In this document: positions 11,336 through 24,189 of the stretch, piece after piece
How positions within the stretch are numbered: position 1 is the stretch's first letter
Layout of the letters: the number at the start of each line of letters is the position of its first letter
NCBI GenBank assembly: GCA_020310875.1
Contig: CM035423.1
Coordinates: 129,487,638 to 129,551,637, forward strand
Source: Ceratopteris richardii
Taxonomy: Eukaryota; Streptophyta; Polypodiopsida; Polypodiales; Pteridaceae
Length of the DNA: 64,000 nt
Direction: 5' to 3'
Translations under genes and position numbers: made by a program
The notes under the pieces: model-generated
What the model was told of the DNA's origin: nothing
Databases searched by the model: none
What the model saw: only the letters and a program-made list of their open reading frames with translations

Positions 11336-12660
11336 TATGTTTTAACTAATTTATACTTAATAAACAACTTCCATTGAACCTTTTTCCAACTACATGGTTA
11401 TTGTGTCCAATAGGGCTTTTGAGTTCTGAGTAGAATGTAAGAAAGAAGTGTTCCATTGGGCAATCAAGCTTTCACCAAACCAAACAATACCTAAATAATT
11501 TTCATTTTCAGATATTTTCCAACTTAGAAGACTTTCTCAAATATTTAACTTCTTTGTAATTTCAGAATCTAGGAACAATTCCTAATTGTCTTCTCTTCAA
11601 GAGTTTCCTGAAATAATGTTAGATAATTTTTTACCATTGTAGTTTGTTGTAAGCACTCCTTAAAGCAAAACTTTGATTAGATGAATGGTTCATCTAAGAT
11701 GAGCATATTCAAAGATTGAATAGGTTCTACATAGAGAATTTATCTATGTTGTTAATTCAATTACCTATTCCATCCAGATCAACCTGATCTTCATGCAAAT
11801 AACTCATAAGGGAGAAGAAAGAATAGAAACTTCCTATTAATTGATCTAAAGTTATAAGACACTTAAATTGATTTGCGTCAAACCCTATGAGACCTTAAAC
11901 TTTAAGTCTTCATAGATCCATTCAAGTCAAGGTTTATATATGTGGGTTCTTGAAGTGACTTTAGGTCATACCCTGGATCGTCCTATACATTCAACTTCAC
12001 ATTTGTAGTTTCAAACCCATTTTCACTTCAAGGTTCTATAGTAATGAGCTCAAGACTAAAAGATCCCATCATTCATACATCCATGTGAATATAAAATATT
12101 GCTTCCCATACAACTATATTTTATATTTAACCCTTATGGGGGGATGGTATTTATCTTAAAGTCTAGAAACTACATTCAATCTAGCTATAAAGCACCTTTT
12201 ACTCAAATCCCCTTAAAAGAATTTGAAGACAAGGAGTTACTTGTATGTTTTTTTTTATTGTGCTTTTAGTCCTTCCATAAAAAGATCATTTTATGATCTT
12301 GTGTTTTCTAATTATACCATGCTTGTTTTAGAAGATTTAAAAATGTTAATGGTATAAACATCCATCCTTTTTTTGTAAGGTCTTCAATGTAACTCCAAGT
12401 TCCTTGGATTACATTGGGCATCTTGTTGATTCTCAATCAACCATCTTGTATTTATAAGACATACTTCTTGTCTTTGGATACCTTTTTGTCAAAAGCTTTG
12501 ATTAGCTACCCTTGGGATTTTCAAAAATCTATTTACTTCTTAAGTCTAATCATTCATTGGTTCTTTTGTAAAATACCGCATAACTCATTATATGGTAGTT
12601 TCTTAATTGAAAGATTTACTTCATGTATAGCATCATGATAAAATTCTTCATAGATATTTT
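11315..12660. repeat. Old duplicated segment, copy 1
   Basis: This is collinear in direct orientation with 13840-15540. Shared landmarks in the same order are GGTTGACCAAAA, GAGTAGAATGT or GGTAGAATGT, GAACAATTCCTAA, AGATTGAATAGGT, TATTTATCTTAAAGT, AAGGTCTTCAA and CTTGTCTT. Many substitutions and indels separate the copies, so the duplication is old. It begins near a palindrome at 11321-11343. No protein-coding frame is conserved, so an LTR or a non-autonomous element is more likely than a gene. Confidence 0.7.
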
Positions 12661-13398
12661 TAAATATTTCCTTGCATCATATTCTATAAAAACACCTCTC
12701 ACTCTTCATCTAGAATTATGGTTTTCCTTCTATATGGTCCACAAAAGCTCTTGAGAACTCAGAACACATTACGTAGAACACATTCTTTATACATATACAA
12801 CAATCTGGTAGGGCATGCAAAGACAAAATTTTACAATAAAAGTTTTATTGGCTCTATAGATAGACAAAACCTACGTTCAAAGAAAAAGATAGCAATATCA
12901 GATACATAGAAAGGATCTACAAAAGCAAAGCAAAGATTAAGACATATGTTCATTAATTTAATAGGCATTGAACACCATCGTCAATGGACTTGTAGACTCA
13001 TGTGCTCATAAAAAGAATATTTTTATGTTTCATTAATGAAAAAAATGAAACATTCACAATGGCACAATTATGATTCTTGATTGGCATTGTGAAAAACTAG
13101 AGGACTAGGATCACCACCTCCAAGAGAGATGAGTCTCTTCCCAATCTTATGCCTCTATATATGGCCCTCTCCAATGGTCTACCTACTCTAGTAGTTTGGT
13201 TCTATCCAGTCGAGTGTTGCCCATGTAATTATATGTGATCCATGTGTCCTAATCAACTAGAGTTAGAACCTTCTAGAGGTTTGGTTTGGGCTTGGTTAAA
13301 ATATACCCTACTTTGGGCTAACATTAGACATACCAAATGATTTTTGACTTCAGATATGTTTGAATCAAATAGACACTCATGCCCTTAATTTATGAAAT
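12661..13398. other. Gene-free stretch between duplicated segments
   Basis: No gene or RNA was recognised. It lies between the two old duplicated segments. Its right end meets a polypurine-like site on the minus strand, so it could hold part of a minus-strand 3' LTR. Confidence 0.45.
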
Positions 13399-13410
13399 TC
13401 TTCCCCCCCG
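13399..13410 (-). other. Candidate polypurine tract, minus strand
   Basis: On the minus strand CGGGGGGGAAGAAT is preceded by codons that could encode RRCFQRGG, reminiscent of the Gly-rich end of Gypsy pol before the 3' LTR. With a weak PBS-like TATCAGAG on the minus strand near 17369-17378, it would bound a decayed minus-strand element of about 4 kb. No RT or integrase motif was recognised in between, so this is tentative. Confidence 0.3.
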
Positions 13411-13839
13411 TTGAAAACATCTTCGTCCTAAAAAATAGAGCTATAAACAATTGCAATCATACCTCATATCCCATGATCCAAATGACATGGAACATGTTTT
13501 CATCTCCACAATGGGTTCATTTCTTATTCAAAGTAACTAGAGAGGAATGTGTTGTGACTATAACTTAATTGTTCCCAAAAACTCTATGATACCTACCCAA
13601 ATGATGGAAAGAGTGGATAAAAATATGTGCCTTTCCAATTTATTGTTTTCACTATGTGTTATTTGAGCACAAACACATGAAATGGATGTATTCAAGATAT
13701 TGCTAGCCAAGTTTCTATACTAGTGCATTATTGGGAATCATTAATACATGGACCTACCGAATGGAGTTGTTTAACTTTAAGATTTTGAGAGCTTACTTAA
13801 AACTCACTTGAATTTTGTTAAAAAAATAAATTGTAAGTT

Positions 13840-15540
13840 AGGTTGACCAAAACATCTAAGTTAGATGTTTTCACTATGGTGCACTTCCAGCCCACATTCA
13901 TTGATAGTTCAATCGATTGGAGGACTATTGTATGCAACTGGGCTCTAAAGTCCTAGGTAGAATGTGGAAGAAAATGTTCCATACACCTTTTCCAACCTTT
14001 AATTCAACTAGACCAAAGTAAATTTTTAAATGAGAATTCTTCCACTCAAGACGACTTTTCTCAAAGACTTAACTTATTTGGAATTTTCAAAACAATGAAC
14101 AATTCCTAACGCTTGTCTCCCTAAGAGTTGATGCAACTCTTTAAAGAATAATGAATTCTAACTTTATCCATTATAGAGATGCTATGGGCACTTTGGTTAA
14201 ACCAAACTTAAATCGATTATTCAACTTAAACTTGACATATAAAAACATCTTCTAAGATTGAATAGGTCCAACTCAAACTTCTACCTATGATGTTTAATTA
14301 AGGTAACCATTCCAATTGCTTTAACCTGGACTTTGCATAAATGAGCCAGATACTCTATTTGAGTCAAGTCCAAAGGTTTGAGAGGCAGGAAGGAAGAACC
14401 AAAATCTTGTGTAATTGATTCAATGTTTTGAGAAACATAAATTAATTTGAGTCAAACATTATGAGACTCAAAACTTTATCTTTTCAAAGATTTGTTCCAA
14501 ACAAGGTTCTCGAGCATGTTATCTTTAAGACAACTAAACTAGATTCTCCAAAATATTCTTAGAGTGAAGCAAAACCATCATTCAACTACCAAACATCAAT
14601 GTATCATTGCAATGAGCTTTTAGGGACTATGATTCAGAATACATAAATCTAAGTCAGAAAATTGATTTCACCAAGTTTTACTGTCAACTCGGTGCATTTA
14701 GGTTGGACTAACTCAATCTAACTAACCTTGTTTAAAGGGATCTTTACAAAGTTCATTTCTTCATAAATCTATGTAGTATTTTTGAGAGAGATTATTTACT
14801 CAAGTTTCATAATTCAATTTAAGAACATTATTTTCATGCTTGAATTTTAAATGAAGGTCCTAGAAGTTACTTACTTCATGACCTTGTAATTTACTTGTTA
14901 ACTTGTTCTTCATGTGTTCTTTCAGATCATCTTATCGACCATCTTTAAATTCAACTTTATCATTAAAGGTTCAATACTCTTGGTGGTTTAGTTTCACCCC
15001 AAGATTCATTCTAAGACTTAAAGGTACCTATGAACTCAAGTTCCAATGTCCAATACCATCTTTCCTTCATCAGTGTGAATATAAAATTTGGTGTCCCATA
15101 TCACCATAATTATATTCAACACTGATGTGTAAGTCATATTTATCTTAAAGTGTAGATACATTACTATAGAATACCCCTTATTAAATCTCTAAAAGATTTT
15201 GGCGTGAAGGAATTACCTCTATTTTATCTTTTCAAGATTTGTAGTGATGCAATCATAAGATCATGCCATTATCTCATACTTGAACAATCCTTTGTCTTGA
15301 ACATTTATTCTTTTCATTGAATAAATATCCATATTTCTTTTCTAAGGTCTTCAAAAGAAAACCAAGATAGCTCCAAGGAACTTTAATGTTTTTATATTCA
15401 AGAAATATTGGTCCTTAGTCAACCACCTTGAAGTCACAAGAGATTATTCTTGTCTTGTGATTCCTTTTTTATTGAAGCTTTAAGTAGCTTCCCTAAGGCT
15501 TCAAAGGGATATCTCTAATACTGAATTCTAAGCATGTACT
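13840..15540. repeat. Old duplicated segment, copy 2
   Basis: The paralogue of 11315-12660, longer through small insertions. It starts at GGTTGACCAAAACATC and carries an 11-bp-arm palindrome (13849-13871). The order of shared words is the same as in copy 1. No conserved reading frame. Confidence 0.7.
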
Positions 15541-18139
15541 AATGCACTTTTGTATTTTGCTTATAAGAAATCCCTTTGAGGATAGTTAAACTTAAGTTTC
15601 ACCTTCCACATACTTAATTACCATAACCATGTTTGTACACTAAAAACTTCAAACTTTCAAACTTCTTCTTCTTATCACTTCCCTTTAGAGAATTGGAAAC
15701 TTTGGCATGATTTATCTCAATCAATGATTTGCAATCACCTTTAGGGATCCAAATTTTACATAATCGTTGCATGAAAAGCTTTCTAGGAAAAGTTTCTTTC
15801 TAGGCAGCATATTACTTTACTAAACATATATACACTAGAAGATGTTTACATTTTCTAAACCATATATTTAAACAATACTTTTCTATTTGACGGGTATCTT
15901 CCTTTTTAAAAGGTGTACTACAAAAGAGATCTAAGGTATCATCCTATGATAGCTTCTAACTTTAGCTAGAAATCTTTTGATAATGACATCTTTATTTACT
16001 TTTCCTAACATATCCATGAATTTTTGTTCGCTCATTGATCAACTAAGATCCATTACTTGGAACTGCTTACATTCCCAAAGGATAATTCCATCCTTGAAAT
16101 GGTAGGGGTAAGGGGTTTAATTCATGAAAGAGGAACACTTAACTATTTCAATTAAGTTATTTGCTTTAGGAACTATTGCATTTCCTAAAGCTAACTTCTC
16201 TAGGTTTCATCTTTAAATGAAAATCTATTGAATGAAGCCACAAAAAAAATCTCAAAAGCTTCTAAGAAGAAGAGAGTTTTAAAAGTTTCTTGATTCTTTT
16301 GCACTATGAATCATTACTGTAGGTGCATCAATTCAACAAAAAAACACCTTTATTTAATTTCAAAGCTCAACTTGTGGTTAAGTTCAACAACAACTTGTAT
16401 TTGATTTCCATCATTCCCTTGGAGGGCTCTCAAACAAATTTTGCACGAAACATCAAAATAGTTTTGAGTTACAATCCTAATTAGGATGGATGAGAAACCT
16501 CATGTGTACATGAATTCTGAACCATTTGTATGGCAAGAGAAACTTAACTCTTTGAATATAATTTTCTAATTCGTTCCCTAAATTTTGCTTAATTTTTTCT
16601 AAACAAAACATATTCTTGTACTTTATGTAGAATTTACTTAGGTATTTGACACTTATCTTGCAAATTTTATCTTACAAAGACTTTGGAACTATCTAGCTTT
16701 AATTCTTTCATAATATATTCTTTACTTCAAAACTAATCTAACTAAGAAAAAATACATTCACTTATTTGTTTTCATAACCGTAATCCAACAAAAGGTAACT
16801 TATATTCATGCAAATACATTTGCTTGCCCAAATTGATTCAATCATTCCCTTGACTCAAGTAGACTTGACATGCATTCACTTACTTTTAATGCACAAACAT
16901 TTTACTTTTGCTTCCATTTTTATGAATCAACAAGCTAATGCACATGGTTTAGTGCATCCAAAACGTTCTCTAATTGAATGCATATAAACCATTTTTTTAT
17001 GAAAAGATAAATACACACTGCACAAAGTAAAAGAGGTTGACTATGGATGCATGCAAGTGCTTAAGATACTTGATATTCTTTCAATGGAATTTTCCATTTG
17101 GACACCTGGAAACTCGATTCCATTTAACAAGATGAAGAAATGAAGTTTATTCCCATGCTTCAATGAAAAATCTATGCAAGCTAAAATATGAAAGTTGTGA
17201 TAGATAAGTTCAAAATACTTAGCTTGGACCATATGATTTGTCTTTCCTTTGATCCGTGTGAAGAGCCATCTATCGTCTCATACAATACTCTAACAATAGC
17301 TTAGATTGTTGAATGCTAACAATTGGTCTTAGCTTGTACTTCAAAAGCTTAGTCTCACAACCTTTGAGACTCTGATAAAACCATGCTAAAGTACCTCAAT
17401 GGTAATGTAAATATTCATCCATGCATTGTTCATGAAGCCCAAATGGGATGCTCTTGGATTAAGGGGGATCTATATCATGGTTATAGGAAATTGGGATCGA
17501 ATTCCAATAACTACAATAGAGACGCACCCACATGGGCTTATTCATAGAAAGAAAAACTAAAGGAATGAGACCTTTTAATGGGTAGTAGGCTTAAACTCAA
17601 TAAAGAGAAGGAAAGATGAGCACATGAGGTTGCAAAGAGAGAGAAAGGACTTCCCATATTCTTTCATGGACCTCAAATTGGGTGTAAATATCCCATATGC
17701 AGGAGATAGAAAGAATTCACAACCTATATGATCGGAACAATAGATCATACTCCATCAACATGAAGGGGAGCAAAAGCTTCCTCCTCAAAGGTCATTTGAC
17801 ATTAATCTACCTAGCAAAACATCTTTGAGTCTAAAAATGGCCCTTTATGGGTGTGCACATACCTCCTTTGGCTCATCAAGGCTCAAATTTGTTGCAAATC
17901 TTGTTAGTTCATGGACATATTATTCCACATACGTGGGAAAAGCAACTACATCCATTTATACAAAGAACTTCAAATGTGTATAATCTTTAGATCAAAGGGA
18001 AGACAAGAAGGCCAAGTACCTCCCCCTCCCCATGGGTGTGCATGAGGCTGCCTTCTATCCATGGGCGCATGATAGCCTGAGATTAAAGCCCTTAAGGGCA
18101 CTACTGTTGGTCAATGTTGGAAGCCATGACATATATGGT
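15541..18139. other. Gene-free AT-rich stretch
   Basis: I see no supported gene, LTR pair or RNA. The minus strand at about 17369-17378 carries TATCAGAG, the core of an initiator tRNA-Met PBS, but the flanking bases do not match well. The segment may be internal and LTR sequence of a decayed element. Confidence 0.45.
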
Positions 18140-19260
18140 CAATGTGTTATGATTGTCAAATTTGATTCTGATAGGTGTACAATTTATGATCTCTCGGAGA
18201 GTGATAATAAATATTGCTTCTTACTTTTTTTGCCATGGGCTGTATAACTTCATAGATTATCCAAAATTTGAGAATGATTCACATGTGAATTTCATGACTA
18301 TTGAGCTATTTTAGATGCAAAAATATGGCATGCATGCTTCGCTCATTCAAATTTTTCTAGTTTGCTTCACCTATAGAAATCTAAAATAGTGTCCTCTTTT
18401 CTAAAACTTGAGGCACCTTCTAAGCATGAATGTGAGGGTTATATTTTGGGTAGTATACAACATTCTTCATTCTTAAAGATGGTTCATTTAGAGCTACACA
18501 TACATTTAGCTTGTTGATAGTCATGTCTATGGTCCTATGCACACACGTTCATTTGGGAATTACCTTTACTTATACAGGGGCAAAGTATAGTCATTTTAGA
18601 TTAATGCAAGTTTGGTTGAGCATGGGATAAATAATATGTGTACAATGCCACGTACACCTAACAAAATGGAGTTTTTTAGAGGAAGAACATGTGTCTCATG
18701 GAAATGGAAAGATGTGTGGTCAAAAGTCAAGAGTTACCACATAGATTCTGATTTGAAGCTATTATGTGTGTAGCATATGTAGTTAACAGGTTTCAAGATA
18801 AAGTAGTGTAGTCTATCACCTCCATATGACGCTTGGCATGGTTGCAAGCCATATATTGCTCATCTACATCGTTTGGTTGTCTCGGATATGCATTAATTCC
18901 TAAATTACAATGTAAAAAAATGGATGGCAAGGCTTCAAACTGTATTTTTCTTGGATACAATTTTGAAAGCAAAGGCTATCATCGGAGATGATACAGATTA
19001 AACACATTCTCATTAGTCATGACGTGTTTCTTGTGGAAGATGCAATTTAACCCTTAGTTTCACGTACGAAGGAGATGTTAGTGAGCTCAAGGGATGTGTA
19101 TGACACTTTGCTGCCTCTTTTTACAAGTGGACCTCTTGACGCAATTTTTCAGCCTTTATAGGTTTTGAATGTTGATGCACATCAGTCTATTTCAAATGAA
19201 AATTTAATGACGCATTTATTTATGAGAAAGATGACAGTGAAAAACAAAAAACTATGCCTA
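18140..19260 (+). pseudogene. Copia GAG-pre-integrase and integrase remnant
   Basis: At 18150-18240 the codons for VKFDSDRCTIYDLS match the GAG-pre-integrase segment KFFYDKCTIHDLS at 59030. Downstream are broken pieces of the zinc finger and catalytic core (LVDSHVYGPM-like near 18510, a PYDAWHGCKP-like piece near 18825) and the post-core segment around 18945-19130, all aligned with 59380-60170. Indels break every frame. In an intact element this enzyme inserts the cDNA into the chromosome. Confidence 0.62.
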
Positions 19261-19289
19261 AATGATTGGTTTAGACTTTGAAAGATAGC

Positions 19290-20513
19290 AATTTAGATGC
19301 ACCATTGTCATATAAAGTTAGATGCACCTTTGACATATCATACTCATTTAGGCTCTCATAATGCTTCTTTTGCATCACATTGTTATGAAATGGCGATCTC
19401 TAGTCTTTATGATGAGAATGCAACTTTTTCTTTTCATATAAATAAAACACATGGATGGCTTATATGCAATCAGAGTTTGATGCGATTATGAAGAATGGTA
19501 GTCGTTCTTTATGTGACTTGCCTCATGGAAAAGAGGCCATAGGCACTATGTGAGAATACAAGCTAAAATGTAAGCTTGATGGAACGATTGATAGCTATAA
19601 GGCTAAGCTTGTGGCCAAATGTTATGTTCAAGATAAGTGCATTGATTTTGATGAGATCTTTTCTCCCACATTCCAAATGACAATTTTTCATAGCATCCAT
19701 GCAATCATATCTCATCATGGTTGGAATGTATGCCAGTTGGAAATTAAAAACTACATTATTAAATGGCAATTTTCATGAAGAATTGTATGAATTGTGCAAA
19801 AAGGGCATGTAGATTGAAAAAGACATTGTTTGGATTGAAGCAAGCACCACATGCTTCGTATGAAAAGATACATGCCTACTTGCTAGCACATGGGTTTGAG
19901 AAGAGTCCAATAGAGACCACCTTATATCTTAAGATTCAAATGATCTACTTCTAACTCTTGTTGTATATGTACTTCTAACTATTGTTGTGTATGTTGATGA
20001 TATGCTTCTTAGGTCCTATCAAGAAGTATATTGCTGAATTTAAGGATGATTAGTATGCTTCTTTTAGGATCTCAAATTTGGTATGTTTGCATCGTACTTG
20101 GGCATTATATTCCTGCAAGTTCATGGGTAAATAACATTGTGTCAAAAAGAAATACATTGACACATTATTTCAACATTTTTTCCTCAAAGATTGCAAACCT
20201 ATCGCCATTCTCATGGAGACATGTTTATGGTTGAGTCTTCATGATGTTAGAGATGCATTTGACATTGTTCTCTACAATTAGAATATTGGATGCTTGGTTT
20301 ACCTATGCATAACCCAACATCATATTCATTTTGTGTCTCTGAGATGAGTAGGTGTATGCATAGCCCAAGTGTTATGCATAGTCAAGTAGTTAAGTGCATC
20401 TTTTTGCTACTTGATTGGTACCTCATTACTTGGATTTTATTATCCCAAGAGGGGATCATTACCTCCATATTTACATGCTTTTTTGACTCAAATCGGGTTG
20501 GCTCCTATGACAT
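19290..20513 (+). pseudogene. Copia reverse transcriptase remnant
   Basis: Pieces of the RVT_2 domain are visible in several frames. They include FDAIMKNG with LKCKLDGTIDSYKAKLVAK (about 19470-19620), HHGWNVCQLEIKN (about 19715-19750, corresponding to HHGWNVHQLD at 60677) and RLKKTLFGLKQAPHASYEKI (19809-19870). YVDD corresponds to the codons near 19990 (TATGTTGATGAT), which survive but out of frame. RT copies element RNA into cDNA; this copy is dead. Confidence 0.72.
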
Positions 20514-20909
20514 GTGTGTTCACAAGTAGTTTTTTTCTTCATGCTTGGTAGCTCATGCATATCTTGGTTGAACAAGAAGAAACCTACTATGTTCACTTCT
20601 AGTTGTGAGGGTGAGTATAGGGTAGCTTTCATAGCTGTTGTTGAGTGTGTGTGGCTCAAGTGTATTTTGCTTGATTTTGGTTTTAGTAAATCTTCTCTCA
20701 CCACCATCTTTAGTGATAGTAAGAGTACATTGGCAATTGCAATGAACCTTGTGTTCCATGCATGTATAAAGCACATTGAGGTGAAATATCATTATGTTAG
20801 GGGGAGACTCTCTGCTAGAGACACTAGTCTGTTTTGTGTGCTCACACAAGATGATGTTGCAAACCTTTTCACAAAGGCTCTACCTAGGGAGAAGTTTGAA
20901 GCTTTTTGA
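20514..20909 (+). pseudogene. Copia RNase H remnant, best-preserved part
   Basis: A 131-codon open frame that reads as the C-terminal RNase H of Copia Pol: SSCISWLNKKKPTM, TSSCEGEYRVAFIAVVE (with the conserved Glu), DSKSTLAIAMN (the conserved Asp), KHIEVKYHYVRG, and the terminal VANLFTKALPREKFEAF before a stop. It lies about 110 bp before the 3' LTR. The same C-terminal motif occurs at 55850-55930. RNase H removes RNA from the RNA-DNA hybrid during reverse transcription. Confidence 0.8.
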
Positions 20910-21020
20910 AAAGCTTTTGGTTTACTTCATTTCATGGGGTGATTTCATTGCACATAGTTTGGTACTTCCTTATACATGAGTGTCAATGCCTTGTTCACCT
21001 CATGACTCCTAGGGGCCATT

Positions 21021-21253
21021 TGTTGATACTTTTGGTAGTGATGTGCGTGAACACACTTAGCACTACTAAGGAAACTTTTTCCCTCTTTAGGAGATTTTTT
21101 CTCCTCTACTTGTATAAATGCCTATAACACCGAGATGCTACTCATCTTGTCTTGGACATTCACTTTATAATACACTTTGTGTGCTCTTCTCCAAGCTTTT
21201 TATTCTTCATCCTTGTGTTCTTTACGTGCTTCCATAGTCCTCAATCTTCAACA
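21021..21253 (+). repeat. 3' LTR of the decayed Copia element
   Basis: 233 bp from TGTTGATACTTTTGG to TCTTCAACA, preceded by a purine-containing CTAGGGGCCATT. It shares TTTTTCCCTCTTTAGGAG and a TATA-like TTGTATAAATGCCTATAAC with the LTRs at 53746, 56038, 57361 and 61872. Confidence 0.85.
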
Positions 21254-22653
21254 TGAGTATCCTTTTACTCTTTACTCAGAGACTTGATGTCACATTTTAA
21301 AACACAATTTCTAGTTTTTAAATGGAAATAGATGTTGTGTTTTGAAACACAAATATGAATTAACTTCTCAAAGTCGAGACATCACAAAATCGAGACTTGT
21401 CATTGAATGTAGTTTTAATAGTTATAATTTAATCAGATCTTGTAGATGCACGTAGGGAGAGATAATGAAATAATGAAATTTTAGAAGAATACACATAGAA
21501 TATAGAAATGTCAAAATTGAACACAAGATTTGGTACAATCTCTCCCCACACTCTGATGGAAGAGTTTTTTTAGAGTATATGTATTAATAGATATTTTTCA
21601 TTACATCCTGAATAGAAGATACATGAGGGTGGTGCTTCAAAAAGCATGCATTTATTAAAAAACTTCTTTATTTACAAAACACCGCTTTCTAAGCGATCTA
21701 CAGTTTTTACAAAAATATATAAAATACTATCTTTTAAATATCTTTAAAAATATTTGAGTAAATCCACGCAGATTCATGCCCTCATGATTCTTCACCTGCT
21801 AAATCAAAACACAATCACATTAAAAACCTCAAAACATTAAAATCCATTTAACAATCCATTATTCCATAAAGTATAACATTCATTTTCTTTGCCTCAACCC
21901 AACAATCATCTTCTCCATCCTAAGTTCTTTTACTACTTCCTTAACTTTCATGTATATCATTCTTTTTACCTCTAGTTCACTCATGAGTGTCTCATAGATT
22001 TTTATATATTTTTAGTTTGTTCCTATCAAAAAATATTACTAAAATATTGAGCGTTCATTCTGTGAAAATTGACATATCTAACTAATGTACTATTACCATC
22101 TCTAACAAATTGTAACAATTTCATAGGATTTCAGAGATTGGGTGTTGATCGCTTTATTAGAGAAGGTGGATAGTTTCATCCATTACACCAAAGGCCAATG
22201 TGCCAAAGGTCCTATTCTCTCATGAAAAACATGTCTGTCGCAGTAAGACTAACCATTTTTTATCTGCTTTTGCATGTTGCATATTCCTCATGAAGATAGA
22301 TGTGAAGGTCTCCTATGAGTGATAGAGTCAATTGCTGATGTTTCCAACATTAAATACGTTGATCAAGTGTGGAATACCTAAGTGACCCTATAACTTGAGG
22401 ATGTCTGATAGTGATGTGCATCTCTTCAAGGATGATTTTTTTTCACAAAAGAAGTTGCATGGAATGGAACGCAACAACTAGTCTCAAATGAGATTTGTTT
22501 TCTTGTGAGAATGATTTGACGGCGTGATTTGCCTTAGAGTTATGTGGAGATGTGGAGGAGGCAGCAGTATGTGTATTAAAATAGTGTTTCTAGTTGTGCA
22601 ATTATAATTTAGCTTGTTTAGGGTGTTAACCATGATGTACATTACAATTTCTT

Positions 22654-22703
<50 letters not shown>

Positions 22704-22986
22704 ATGCGAACAATTGGATCCTAAATTATAAATATATATATATATTTTTAAGTTTGTTTAAACAAGTTTTTAAGATTTTCCCTGCCGAATTGGTCTACTA
22801 CCCAACTTATTCAAAATTTAATTATTTTTAACTTTACTTCCATTTTTTCAAATCTTTTATGCCTTAAGAAAATTATAAAGTTCCATATCCTTATGCTAGT
22901 CCGAGAAGACATTTTCGATCTTTAAAGTTCTTTGAAACATCTTGACATAGATTGATCTCTATGCTTGACATTGACACTCAGTATAA
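21254..22986. other. Gene-free stretch with AT microsatellite
   Basis: No supported gene. A TA microsatellite occupies 22659-22701, and a shorter one lies near 22730-22745. The rest is AT-rich and shows no element boundary that I recognise. Confidence 0.55.
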
Positions 22987-23000
22987 ACTATGCCTTATTG

Positions 23001-23140
23001 GTTTTTTTTTTTTTAATATAAAGGAAGTTCGGCAATAGCCTACTCTTCCGGACTTGAATTAAATAAAGAAAATTACAAGAGAAAGGGACTAGTGCCCATG
23101 GACCCCCCAGATCCCACAAAGCAGGGACCCCCCAAATCCC
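23001..23140 (-). mobile_element. LINE 3'-tail insertion with 14-bp TSD
   Basis: A poly-T run (poly-A on the minus strand) followed by the same tail found at the 3' end of the LINEs at 37.5 and 43.56 kb: GGAAGTTCGGCAATAGCC, then GACTAGTGCCCA and CACAAAGCAGGG. The insertion is flanked by ACTATGCCTTATTG at 22987-23000 and 23141-23154. It is a heavily 5'-truncated copy with no coding sequence. Next to its 5' end the block ACCCCCCAAATCCC is present a second time. Confidence 0.9.
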
Positions 23141-23154
23141 ACTATGCCTTATTG

Positions 23155-24189
23155 ATTGAGTATCACATCTTAAAATGAATTCAATGTCAAGCATCAAATT
23201 GATCTACTTTTCGTTCATTGTTTTTGCGTTTCAAACAACAAATATCATTTCTACGCATCAACTTGGATCCTATTCACACATCGAATGGTCACACACTTAA
23301 GGTGCAATTCAGATGGGGCGGAGTCCCTATTTGCACCTACACATGCTCCAATCTTGCTTCACGATGTGCCATCTGCTATTCACACAAGGCAGAGTCCTTG
23401 GGATTCTCCACTGCTACCTCACGGAATGTTCTCTCTTTCAGCGTTCCGACCCTCCCTTTGGCCCAAGGCATTTTGGTTGTCCATGCTAGATTTCCAATGA
23501 ATTTTATATGCTTTTGTTCTGCCCTGTATGTGACTGCCTATCCAGAGCCCTTTGAGTTCTTACATTGTTCTACCTAGAAACACATGAATTTCCCTCAATG
23601 TTTCAAGGACTTGTCTAAATCCATCTAACACTATCCATGCAATGGCATGCGTGAGCTTTTCTTGTCCCCTCTATTTTAAGTAATACGAATATAGAATACC
23701 CTTTTCTAGTATCTGGGATATATCCCAGACAACCTACAAGCTAGAAGGCAAAAATATCTTAATTACCCTCCTTCCTTCTTCCTTCACAAGAAAGAATTTT
23801 TTTTCAATCAATTCAAGCAAAGGAAGATTTGGATTCGCACGAACTCTCTCTCTCAAAGAAAAAAAAAAAAAGAGTTCAACGATGACCTAAATGAATTCGA
23901 CCACCCAAGTACGAGAGCTGCGTAAATTCTTTGATATGTGGGATGCTTTCCCTTGTTCCTCATCCATATATGCGATTTTGTTTCGTATATGGGATACATT
24001 CCCTTCACCCTCAGCCATTGTGTCATTTCTCTTTGTTTCTCCCGAAGAGGAATTTGGAAAGCTTCTCTTTTCTAGAATAGAGGGAAAGAAGCAAAGTAGC
24101 AAAAGAAGCATGGATGAAGCAAAAGGGAGAACAAAGTTGAATGAATCTTCTCAAATATCAAAGGAAGGAAGAATTTTGACATTGAGCTA
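23155..24189. other. Gene-free stretch
   Basis: Open frames at 23218-23577 and 23891-24190 show no recognisable domain. An imperfect poly-A tract and short CT repeats occur near 23840-23875. Nothing else is supported. Confidence 0.5.

Larger units (their letters stand above)
18140..21253 (+). mobile_element. Decayed, 5'-truncated Copia element
   Basis: Homologous, domain by domain, to the Copia element at 57.4-62.1 kb: protease tail/GAG-pre-integrase, integrase, RT, RNase H, then a 3' LTR at 21021-21253. The 5' LTR, gag and most of the protease are missing; recognisable homology starts near 18140. Every domain carries stops and frameshifts. The LTR begins TGTTGATACTTTTGGTAGTG and ends TCTTCAACA, placing it in the same family as the elements at 53746 and 57361. 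Confidence 0.8.

Noticed and set aside
11321..11343. Helitron 3' hairpin
   Set aside because: A palindrome is present, but no CTRR terminus follows at the usual distance, and no 5' TC end or Rep/helicase sequence was seen.
23218..23577. Host gene exon
   Set aside because: A 119-codon frame with no recognisable family; splice-site and coding signals could not be judged by eye, and it lies among repeats.
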